Origin: Phycisphaeraceae bacterium
GTDB taxonomy: Bacteria > Planctomycetota > Phycisphaerae > Phycisphaerales > SM1A02
Direction: 5' to 3'
Assembly: GCA_019636735.1 (NCBI GenBank)
Contig: JAHBWY010000001.1
Location: forward strand, 1-64,000
Length of the DNA: 64,000 nucleotides
Shown here: positions 25,773 through 34,200 of the stretch, in pieces
Numbering within the stretch: the first letter of the stretch is position 1
How the letters are laid out: each line of letters starts with the position of its first letter
Translations under genes and position numbers: made by a program
The notes under the pieces: generated by a model
What the model saw: the letters and a program-made list of their open reading frames with translations, nothing else
Told to the model about the DNA's origin: nothing
Database searches by the model: none

Positions 25773-27212
25773 ATGACTGATTCACGATTGGAGGGCGTAC
25801 TCGCGGGACCGAGGTTGCCCTCATTGCCAGCCGTTGCCATTCATGTGCTGCGATTGTCGGAGCAGCCGAACACCACGCTCGATGAGATCGCCGCCGCGGT
25901 CGAGTTCGACCAGGCGCTGGTGGTCAAGATCCTGAGAACGGTCAACAGCAGCTACTACGGTCTTCAGCGGGAGTGCGGGAGCGTCGCCCAGGCGATGAGC
26001 TATCTCGGCCTTCGCGCCGTGCGATCGTTGGTGCTGGGGTTCTCACTTGCGAAGTCACTTGATGGCGGCGCTGAAGGGGAGATCGATTTCCCATGGCGCA
26101 ACTACTGGAAGCGAGCCGTGCGCTCGGCCGCCGCAGCGCGGCTGATCGCGGTCAACCTGCAGGGCGTTGACCCCGACGAAGCGCAGGTCACGGGACTCCT
26201 CACGGAGATCGGCATGGTGGCTCTCTATCGCGCCTACGGCGATCGATATCTTCAGGTCATCGATGCCGCCCGAAACAGCCATCGACTTCTCGCGCTTGCG
26301 GAGCAGCGTGCATTCGAGGTCGATCATGCCGAGGTGGGTCGGCTGATGGCCCTTCGATGGAATCTCCCGGCGGATATGGCCGACGCGATCGGTGGGCATG
26401 AGCAGTTTCCCGACTCGAGCCGCTCAGCGCTCTGCCGAGTGGCGATGCTCGCGGGACTTGCTGAACGGGCGATCGGTGATGTGAATCCAACGGCCCGCGC
26501 CGAAGCGGAGGTCGCGTTCCTGAAGCAGGCCAGTGTGCAGCTTGGGCTTCCAATGCCCCGAGCGGAGAAGCTCCTCGAGTCGATCTCGCAGCGAGCCTTC
26601 GAGCTGGCGGCCATCCTCGAGCTCGACATAGGACCGGCCCACGACCCCGAGGCTCTCCTCACGCGCGCCCGCAAGCTGCAGGGGGATGGCGCCGATCGAG
26701 CCGCAGTCGCATCAGACGCAGTTGAGCCCAACGGGTTCGAGGAGCGACTCGCCACGGGCTTCGACAGTGCCGGGACGGAGCGCGGAGTGGCGATTGCCGT
26801 CATCGAGCCGGACGGGGCGGGCTCCGGTGCTCTTCGCACACGACCTGATGAACCGCTCATGGCGCGCCTCCAGGCGACGGTGAGTGATTCGATCGACACG
26901 CTCGCCTCGGTGCATCGCCTGTCACCCACCATGGTGGCACTGATCTTCGAGACGACCAATTCACGAGACGCCGAGCGAGGCATCCTTCGAGCCGTGGAGC
27001 GGCTTCGCCGCGACATCGAGGTTCGCCGCCTCACCTTGCGGGATGGCGCGTTGCTCACGGTCAGTGTGGGCGTCGCCATTCACGGCTCGCGCCGATTCGA
27101 GTCTCCCGACAGTCTCATGCGCGCCGCGATGCTTGCCCTCGGTGCGGCGCAGCGCAGCGGACGAAATCGAGTCGGCCACTACAAGGCCGCGTACGACCCA
27201 TCGGCGATCTGA
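25773..27212 (+). CDS. HDOD domain protein with degenerate GGDEF domain
   Basis: This 479-residue protein starts at ATG 25773 behind GGGAGGAG. The N-terminal HDOD domain (about 10-210) shows LPSLPAVAIHVLRLSEQPNTT, IAAAVEFDQALVVKILRTVNSSYYG and SYLGLRAVRSLVLGFS. The C-terminal part (about 330-475) keeps the GGDEF scaffold end (LLTVSVGVAIHG, MRAAMLALGAAQRSGRNRVGHY) but has LSPTMVALIFETT where the GG(D/E)EF active loop should be, so it is unlikely to make c-di-GMP. HDOD proteins are signalling modules in chemotaxis and c-di-GMP networks. A linker of about 100 residues between the domains holds Asp/Ala-rich sequence. Confidence 0.87.
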   Translation: MTDSRLEGVLAGPRLPSLPAVAIHVLRLSEQPNTTLDEIAAAVEFDQALVVKILRTVNSSYYGLQRECGSVAQAMSYLGLRAVRSLVLGFSLAKSLDGGAEGEIDFPWRNYWKRAVRSAAAARLIAVNLQGVDPDEAQVTGLLTEIGMVALYRAYGDRYLQVIDAARNSHRLLALAEQRAFEVDHAEVGRLMALRWNLPADMADAIGGHEQFPDSSRSALCRVAMLAGLAERAIGDVNPTARAEAEVAFLKQASVQLGLPMPRAEKLLESISQRAFELAAILELDIGPAHDPEALLTRARKLQGDGADRAAVASDAVEPNGFEERLATGFDSAGTERGVAIAVIEPDGAGSGALRTRPDEPLMARLQATVSDSIDTLASVHRLSPTMVALIFETTNSRDAERGILRAVERLRRDIEVRRLTLRDGALLTVSVGVAIHGSRRFESPDSLMRAAMLALGAAQRSGRNRVGHYKAAYDPSAI

Positions 27213-27229
27213 CTTCTGGGGCAGGACGA

Positions 27230-28468
27230 TCAGCTCTGTGGGGCGAGCGCGGCGGGCAGCAGGCGCCCGGTCAGGAGCGGTGCCGGCGGGAAGTCGCGCA
27301 GGCATGAGCGGAGATCGTCGAGAGTGAGGCGTTCGATCTCCACCATCTCCTCTTCGAGCGAACGATGGCGCCGAAGGAGCGTCCAGAGTGCGCCGATGCG
27401 GCTCATGCGCCCCGCGGGTCGCTCGCCGGCGAGTGCCGCCGAGGTCGCGATCTTCCGCTTGGCGCGGAGGAGATCATCGTCGGTCAGTGATTCGCCCAGT
27501 CGCTTCACTTCGGCTTCGATCGTGGCGCTGACCTCGTCGGCTGACTCCGGCGTGCAGGCCGCCGAAAGGACGAAGATGCCCTGGCCGTCGCGCGGATCGT
27601 GACCTGCGTCGGCTTCCTCGGCCAGACCCTTCTCGATCAGGGCCCAGTGAAGGCGTGATCCGTCACCCCCGCCGAGGATGTGCATCAGCACACCAGCCGC
27701 ATAGCGGCGCGGATCATCAAGAGCCGGCGCTGGCGCGACGCCCATGAGGTACGCGCGATTGGCGGAGTCGTGGAAGTCGATGTGCGGCCCCGATCCAGGC
27801 GCGAACGGAAGTCGCTGTCGCCGGGGCGCCGTGCTCTGCCAGTCACGGCAGCGCTCCGCGATCTGCATGACGAAGGCTTCGAAGTCGAGCGCCCCCGCTG
27901 CAGCAACCACCGTGTTGTCGGCGGAGTACCGGGCGTCGAAGTACTCCTTCATGGCGTCACGGGTCATGGCCTCGATCGTCGACTTCGTTCCAAGCACGCG
28001 GTGACCTGAGGGATGAGCGCCGAAGTACCTCTCCATCGTTCGCTCATAGAGGCACCATCCAGGATGGTCCTCGTACATCGCGATCTCTTCGAGAATGACG
28101 CCCTTCTCCTCGTCGAAGTCCTCCTTGCGAAGGGCAGGGCGGAGAATCTCGGCGAGGGTGTCGACCGCCGTCGGCAGCGCCTCCGGCAGCGTGTGCGCGT
28201 GGAACGCGGTCATCTCCGTGGTCGTGAATGCGTTGTGATCGGCACCGATCGAGTCAAACGACTGGTTCACGGCCTCGGCACTCATGCGCTCGCTGCCCTT
28301 GAACATCATGTGCTCAAGGAAGTGCGAGACACCCATGAGCTCCGGGGTCTCATCACGGGCGCCGGTGCGCACAAAGAAGCCCGCCGCGGCAGTCTGCGCG
28401 GCGGAATCGACTTCCGCGATGACGGTCAGCCCGTTGGGAAGTGTTGCGTGGCGAAAGACAACGCCCAT
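27230..28468 (-). CDS. M16-family zinc peptidase
   Basis: This 412-residue protein resembles the bacterial processing-peptidase-like M16B group. The inverted zinc motif HxxEH is present as SHFLEHMMFKGS (about residues 48-56). The third ligand region, GVILEEIAMYEDHPG, lies about 75 residues later. The second half-domain is shown by YAAGVLMHILGGGDGSRLHWALIEKGL. Such enzymes usually degrade signal peptides or short peptides. It starts MGVVFRHATLPNGL, has no signal peptide and probably is cytoplasmic. The small membrane-protein gene 25 bp upstream is on the same strand. Confidence 0.92.
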   Translation of the reverse strand: MGVVFRHATLPNGLTVIAEVDSAAQTAAAGFFVRTGARDETPELMGVSHFLEHMMFKGSERMSAEAVNQSFDSIGADHNAFTTTEMTAFHAHTLPEALPTAVDTLAEILRPALRKEDFDEEKGVILEEIAMYEDHPGWCLYERTMERYFGAHPSGHRVLGTKSTIEAMTRDAMKEYFDARYSADNTVVAAAGALDFEAFVMQIAERCRDWQSTAPRRQRLPFAPGSGPHIDFHDSANRAYLMGVAPAPALDDPRRYAAGVLMHILGGGDGSRLHWALIEKGLAEEADAGHDPRDGQGIFVLSAACTPESADEVSATIEAEVKRLGESLTDDDLLRAKRKIATSAALAGERPAGRMSRIGALWTLLRRHRSLEEEMVEIERLTLDDLRSCLRDFPPAPLLTGRLLPAALAPQS

Positions 28469-28493
28469 GGGGCGCTGAGTGTAGCGCCGGCGG

Positions 28494-28964
28494 TCACCCG
28501 AGGCGCGTGGTCCAGAGAAGCAGGACCGGAATCCACACGGAGAGAGTCAGCGCCAGGATGATGGCGATCGGAAGCTCGTCACAGGCCTCACGAGCGGCAA
28601 CCGCGGCGCAGGTGGATGCGGTGACGGCGCTTTGGGCGGGCTCAATCTCGGGAGCCGCGCTCGCAACCGGCGCAGGCGCGGGTGGTGTTCTGGATTGGGC
28701 GACGGCGGTGGCGGTTGGCGCCTGTTCTTCATCGGCGGGAGCGCGTCCAGTCGACTCAGCACCGGCGGGGTGCCGAGTGATCGGCGTCGACTCCGGCTCC
28801 GGGTTCGGCCTGGCGTCGCGATCGTGCCCCGCTGGCTCGCGTTGCGGCGCGGCGCGGCGCTCTCGCGCAGGGAGCAGGGTGTGCGGCACGGCCACGCCAT
28901 GCTGCGAAAGAGTGCCTGTGCAGCCTTCCAGACGGGAGAGATCGAATTGAGTCGCCTTCGCCAT
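28494..28964 (-). CDS. Small protein with C-terminal membrane anchor
   Basis: This 156-residue protein of unknown family starts MAKATQFDLSRLEGCTGT. A long Pro/Ala/Glu-rich, probably disordered middle leads to one C-terminal membrane helix (LPIAIILALTLSVWIPVLLLW). It resembles a tail-anchored protein with its bulk in the cytoplasm. It precedes the M16 peptidase by 25 bp and probably shares its transcript. Codon usage and absence of a competing frame give moderate support. No function can be assigned. Confidence 0.6.
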   Translation of the reverse strand: MAKATQFDLSRLEGCTGTLSQHGVAVPHTLLPARERRAAPQREPAGHDRDARPNPEPESTPITRHPAGAESTGRAPADEEQAPTATAVAQSRTPPAPAPVASAAPEIEPAQSAVTASTCAAVAAREACDELPIAIILALTLSVWIPVLLLWTTRLG

Positions 28965-29097
28965 GTGAGCGCTTATCGGCGTGGGTCACGGGGTCCTGAA
29001 GCCGAACTACCCGAATGATCGATTGCACTCAACCGGGGTGCGACTTCAAAGGGACACAATCCTTGCATGCCTTCAGGACGGTTCGAATGGTTGGATC

Positions 29098-29505
29098 ATG
29101 AGTTCACCCACGGAGTCCTCCGGGCCGGACCGTGAGCAACTTCACGGAGCAGCCTCTCACGCGTCCGCCAGCGAGATCGATCGACGGGCGAGTGTCCGGC
29201 GCCCCTATGACGGCACGATCCTGATTCTCTGGCACCATCGGCCCTATGAGCCGGTGCGTCTCATCACCGTCGATGTCAGCGAAGGAGGCGCCAGGGTGCG
29301 CACATCATGCGCCATGCCCGAGGGCATGACAGGAACGGCGGTGGAACTCCTGGGCCGGCCGGTGAACGACGAGTCCAATGAGAGCGACGAGGTGATTCTC
29401 GAGCGCATCCTGATCGGGAGAACCGTCACCGTCTGCTGGAGCAAACCGGTGCGCCGCGAGGACGGGGGGATTGATCACTTCGAAGCGGGCCTTCGCTTCT
29501 TCTGA
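29098..29505 (+). CDS. PilZ domain protein (c-di-GMP receptor)
   Basis: This 135-residue protein has the two PilZ signatures: an Arg-rich switch RRASVRRPYDGT (about residue 30) and DVSEGGARVR (about residue 60), matching RxxxR and (D/N)xSxxG. PilZ modules bind c-di-GMP through these residues. It ends ... HFEAGLRFF, normal for a complete single domain. Start ATG 29098 is chosen. An upstream in-frame TTG would add a segment with no domain match. It may read the c-di-GMP made by the REC-GGDEF protein encoded 4 kb away. It converges with lipA. Confidence 0.88.
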   Translation: MSSPTESSGPDREQLHGAASHASASEIDRRASVRRPYDGTILILWHHRPYEPVRLITVDVSEGGARVRTSCAMPEGMTGTAVELLGRPVNDESNESDEVILERILIGRTVTVCWSKPVRREDGGIDHFEAGLRFF

Positions 29506-29574
29506 TCGCGCGGGGGCCGAAGCACTCGGACTTGCGGGGACTCGACTCGAACGGGATCGCCGCGCCGGCGGCAA

Positions 29575-30591
29575 TCAGCTCGATGCCTTCGATCGACGCT
29601 CGGCCAGCACTTCCGCGCCCACTTCGTCGGCGTGATAGCTCGAACGGACGAGCGGACCGCTCTGGCAGGTGCGGAACCCGCGCTCGAGCGCCTGCTCCCG
29701 GTACATCGCGAACTGTTCAGGGGTGACCCAGCGGTCGACAGGCAGGTGATTCAGCGTGGGTCGCAGGTACTGTCCGATGGTGAGAATGTCCGCGCGACTT
29801 TCGCGCTGCACATCGTCCATCAGTTCGAGCACCTCGTCGTCGCGCTCGCCGATTCCGACCATGATGCCCGTCTTGGTCACAAGTCCACTCGCCTTGATCT
29901 GGGCGAGCACGCGAATGGACCGCTCGTATCGCGCCTGTGGACGCACGGCGGCGTGCATGCGCTTCACGGTCTCCAAGTTGTGGCTCAGGATCTCGGGCTT
30001 GGCGTCGATCACGACCTGAAGAGCCTTCTCATCACCACAGAAGTCGCCGACGAGCGCTTCGATGCTCATGTCTGGACACGCCTCATGCGTGCGATGAATC
30101 GTCTCCGCCCAAATGGCGGCGCCGCCGTCGGGAAGTTCATCTCGATTCACACAGGTGATGACGACATGGCGGAGCCCCATGAGTCGAAGACTCTCCGCCA
30201 CGCGACGAGGTTCGTCGAAGTCGACCTCGGTGGGGCGGCCGGTCTTCACATTGCAGAAGCCGCAGCTTCGGGTGCATGTGTCGCCAAGGATCATGATGGT
30301 GGCTGAACCACGGTTCCAGCACTCGCCCATGTTCGGGCAACTGGCCTCCTGGCAGACCGTGTGGAGGCGATGCTCGTCGACGATCTGCTTCAGCCGCTCG
30401 TAGCCGGGTCCGCCCGGCATGCGAGCTCGAAGCCACTCGGGTTTGCGGCCGTTCTTGAGCGTTTGTGGCAGCGGGCCGTTGTTGAGCACCAGGTTCGTCA
30501 GGCTCACCACCGGTGACGGGAGGTTCCGTGCGGTGTCACCGCCGAGGGGCCTCGGGTGACGGGGGGTGGGCTGGGTTGGCGGTGACTTCAT
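29575..30591 (-). CDS. lipA: Lipoyl synthase
   Basis: This 338-residue radical-SAM enzyme inserts two sulfurs into octanoyl chains on E2 and GcvH proteins. The auxiliary cluster motif CX4CX5C is TVCQEASCPNMGECWN (about residue 80) and the radical-SAM CX3CX2C is DTCTRSCGFCNV (about 110). Other family blocks are RDELPDGGA, ILSHNLETVKRMH and IGQYLRPT. The start MKSPPTQP (ATG 30591) is chosen; the frame is open further upstream but that would run into the divergent sigma-factor gene. Its natural substrate in this window is the E2 protein at 55263-56720. lipB is not seen here. Confidence 0.95.
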   Translation of the reverse strand: MKSPPTQPTPRHPRPLGGDTARNLPSPVVSLTNLVLNNGPLPQTLKNGRKPEWLRARMPGGPGYERLKQIVDEHRLHTVCQEASCPNMGECWNRGSATIMILGDTCTRSCGFCNVKTGRPTEVDFDEPRRVAESLRLMGLRHVVITCVNRDELPDGGAAIWAETIHRTHEACPDMSIEALVGDFCGDEKALQVVIDAKPEILSHNLETVKRMHAAVRPQARYERSIRVLAQIKASGLVTKTGIMVGIGERDDEVLELMDDVQRESRADILTIGQYLRPTLNHLPVDRWVTPEQFAMYREQALERGFRTCQSGPLVRSSYHADEVGAEVLAERRSKASS

Positions 30592-30643
30592 GATTCCGAG
30601 GGCGATCGTAGCCGCTTGTGGAGACAATTCGAGGCGAGCGGCC

Positions 30644-31243
30644 ATGAGTGATCCGGTGAACGACGACTGTACGGACCTTACGAAGGCCAGGCAGGGCCAC
30701 GAAGCGGCATACGGGCGGATCTACGACCGCCACGCCGCCGTGATTCTGTCTCTCTGCCGACGCTCGGGAGGATCCGCGACAGGCGTCGACACCGATGCCG
30801 ACGACGCGCTCCAGGAGACCTTCATCCGTGCCTTCCACAAGCTTGACGAAGTCCACGATTGCCGCGGCTTCCGTGCTTGGCTCTACCGGATTGCACGACT
30901 GGTCTGTTCGGAGCGCCGACGCGCGGCGGGTCGCCGCCATCGACACGAGGGTGCTGCCATGGAACAGATCGCTCAATCATTGACCTCGTCCGCTGCGCCA
31001 ACGCGCGGCACCATCAGCGCCGGTGGTGCGCTTGAACACCGAGAGCAGCTTGGGCATCTCTCGGCAGCGCTCGATCGGCTGGAGGATGACGAGCGGCTGG
31101 CGATCCATCTCTATTACCTCGACTCCGATCCCGTGTCGGCCGCCCAAGCTGTTCTTGGGCTGGGTCGAAGCGGGTTCTACAAACTGCTTGCACGGGCGCG
31201 CGAGTCGCTGGCCGTGCAACTCCGAGAGGTGGTGCAGCCATGA
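30644..31243 (+). CDS. ECF-type RNA polymerase sigma factor
   Basis: This 199-residue sigma factor shows region 2 (GHEAAYGRIYDRHAAVILSLC, DADDALQETFIRAFHKLDEV, CRGFRAWLYRIARLVCSERRR). Region 4 follows after an Ala/Thr-rich linker (LSAALDRLEDDERLAIHLYYLDSDPVSAAQAVLGLGRSGFYKLLARARESL). It is typical in size for the extracytoplasmic-function class. Its stop overlaps the ATG of the next gene (ATGA), a giant membrane VIT/VWA protein. That protein's cytoplasmic N-terminus is the probable anti-sigma partner. It is divergent from lipA, 52 bp away. Confidence 0.92.
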   Translation: MSDPVNDDCTDLTKARQGHEAAYGRIYDRHAAVILSLCRRSGGSATGVDTDADDALQETFIRAFHKLDEVHDCRGFRAWLYRIARLVCSERRRAAGRRHRHEGAAMEQIAQSLTSSAAPTRGTISAGGALEHREQLGHLSAALDRLEDDERLAIHLYYLDSDPVSAAQAVLGLGRSGFYKLLARARESLAVQLREVVQP

Positions 31244-34200
31244 CCGACTTCACATCGGACTCCAACGCGCGTCACGATCATGAAGGTCGCGATGCGGCCA
31301 ACCGACGCCACGACTCAAGCGACGATTGCACGCTCCCGCCGCAGCAAGATGCGGCGCTTGGCGCATCGGCTCCCGGCGGAGCGTCGCCTGATGAGCCACC
31401 GCGGGATGCGACCATCGGCAACTCGGCATCCGGCGGTGCTTCGCCGAACGAGCCACCGCGCGACGAGCTTGATCGCCTGCTGCGCGCCTGGCACGAGGAG
31501 AGCGCGGTCGTCGCCAGGGCCCGTCGGAACGAGCTTCTGACGAAAGTCCTTGCTGAGCGCGGCGCTGCCACGACGGCACACCCGCAGGTCCACAGCGGGT
31601 CATCGCTCCCGTTCACGGCACCTCGCGCGGGCGGCGCGGTGCCGAGCGACTCGGGTGGCCTTCGACTCAACCGCACGCTGCGAGCCCCGGTGCTCCGCGC
31701 GGCCGCGGTGGTGACCCTTGCCGTCCTCGCGGTGGCCATGATCATGATCTTCCCGTCGCGACAGGCGAGCGCTGATGCAGGTGTCGTGCAAGTGCCCGAT
31801 GGCGGGCGGCTCGACGCAGTTGATCGCGAGGGCAAGCTCATCGGCCCCTGTCCGCTGGAACACACCGATGTGCATGCCGAGATCTCCGGCTTCATTTCGC
31901 GCGTGACGGTGACGCAGAAGTACCGCAACACCTACACACAGAAGGTGGAAGCGGTCTACACCTTCCCGCTCAGCCACCGCGCCGCGGTTGACCGGATGCG
32001 CATGATCGTGCGCAGTGGAGATGACGAGCGCATCGTGGAGGGTGAAGTGAAGGAGCGCACGCTCGCGCGACAGATCTATGAATCGGCGCGTCGCGACGGC
32101 TTTGTGGCCAGTCTGCTGGAACAGGAGCGCCCCAATATCTTCACCCAGAGCGTGGCGAACATCGAGCCGGGCGCGGAGGTGTCCGTGGAGATCTCCTATG
32201 TCGAGACGCTCCAGATGCGCGACGGCCGCTTCACCTTCGACTTCCCGATGGTGGTGGGCCCGCGCTACATTCCGGGGAGCCGGTCCCAGCCGTCCGAGGG
32301 TCGCGTTCCGAAGGAACTCACAGTGCGGCGTGGAGTGATCCTGATTGCGCCCGCGCAGATTCGCATCGAGGGCGATGAGCCAGGGATGAACCGCAGTGCC
32401 GCAGCAGTGCTCGCGGCGATCGAGCGAGCTGTGCCCATCATGCCGCCGAGCGCGGAGTGGGTGCAGTCGAATGCGCCGGACTCGACGACCGCGAGAGCGA
32501 TCTTCACGGTGCGCTATCCCGATGGAAGCGAAGAGCCCGGCACTCTTCGCGCCGATCGCACCGGCGAAGTGGCGGGCCGATGGTTCTACATGCCTCCGGT
32601 TCTCGACAGCGACCGCTCTGCACGCGAGGGCACGGGCTTTGCGCAGGGCACCGATCAGGTGCCCGATGCTGGCCGCATCACGCCGATGCCGGTCCGCCCC
32701 CCCCAGCGCTCGGGTCACGATCTCAGCATGCGCGTCTCGATCAACACGGGCGGTCCCGCGGTGACCGATCTTCGAAGTGATCTCCATCGCGTGACGGTGC
32801 GGGAGCCCGCCGCCGGCCGCGCCACCGTGGCGCTCGAGCGGGGAAGGACGATTCCGAACCGCGACTTCGTGCTCTCCTGGTCGCTCGCGGGCGGCGCCCT
32901 CACCGAAGGTGTGCTCACACAGCATGTACCCGGACGCGATGGCTACTTCCTGCTGTACATGGTTCCGCCCGAGCGAGTGGAGGCCGCCACCATTCGGCCG
33001 CGCGAGCTCATCTTTGTGCTCGACACCTCCGGCTCGATGTATGGCTTCCCGATCGAGAAGAGCAAGGAGGTCATGACTCGCATGCTCGGTGCGATGCGGG
33101 CCGACGACACCTTCAACATCATCACCTTTGCGGGCGATCACCATGTGCTGTGGTCGGAGCCTCGTCCGGCGTCGGAGGAGAACATCAGGATCGCGCGGGA
33201 CTTCGTGCAGTCGCGCCAGGGCCGCGGTGGAACGGAGATGATGAAGGCGATCGAAGCGGCGCTGCGACCCACGGATCGCCCCATCGTAGCGCCTGCGACC
33301 AGGTGGACCCGAGACGAGCACGCATCGATTTCGACGCCTGCGCAGCGGACACCGAGTGACAGCTCGGCCCAGAGCGACGGCAATCCGCCTCGCGCCAGTG
33401 CCGCGGCCGCGCCGCCCATGCGCCTGGCGCTCTTCCTGACGGACGGCTATGTCGGCAACGATATTGCGATCATCGACGCAGTACGCCGCTACTCGGGCAG
33501 CACGCGCGTCTTCAGTTTCGGTATCGGCGACAGCGTCAACCGCTACCTGCTGGCTGAGATGGCTCGCGCGGGCCGTGGCGCTGTTGACTTCGTGCTCTCA
33601 TCGAGTGAGGCGGATGCCGCGGTGGAGCTCTTCACCGAGCGAGTGCGCACGCCGGTGCTCACGGACATTTCGGTTGCCTTCGAGGGGCTTGAAACGGCCC
33701 ATACCACGCCGCCTCTCGACCAGCTTCCCGACCTCTTCGACCGTGAGCCGCTGGTGATCGCAGGGCGCTACACCGCGCCCGGACGCGGCACGATTCGCAT
33801 CCGGGGCATGACTGCACAGGGGCCGTGGGAGCGCTCGATCGATGTCGACTTCCCCGCAGGGGAGGGCAACTCGACGGTCGCGGCGCCGATCTGGGCGCGA
33901 CTGCAGGTGGACGACATTCTGCGGCCTCACCTGAGTGCGCTTCAGAGCGGCGGTGTTCCGCGCGAGATCAGCACCATGGTGGTCCGCCTGGCGGAGCAGC
34001 ACCGGATCATGTCGCCGTTCACCAGCTTTGTGGCGGTGGAGCGGACGCGCGTGACGCTCGGTGGCCAGCCCGTTCTGGTGGCGGTGCCGATCGAGCTCCC
34101 GCAGGGCGTGAGCTGGGAGGGCAACTTCGGCAGCGCTCGCGAAGCGTTCGATGCCCTTCGCGGTCGTCTGGTGGCAGTGGATGGTGGCCAATCAGACTCC

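Noticed and set aside
31600..33321. 573-codon minus-strand frame inside the VIT/VWA gene
   Set aside because: Antisense to conserved VIT/VWA domains. Composition is His/Arg-rich and not protein-like.
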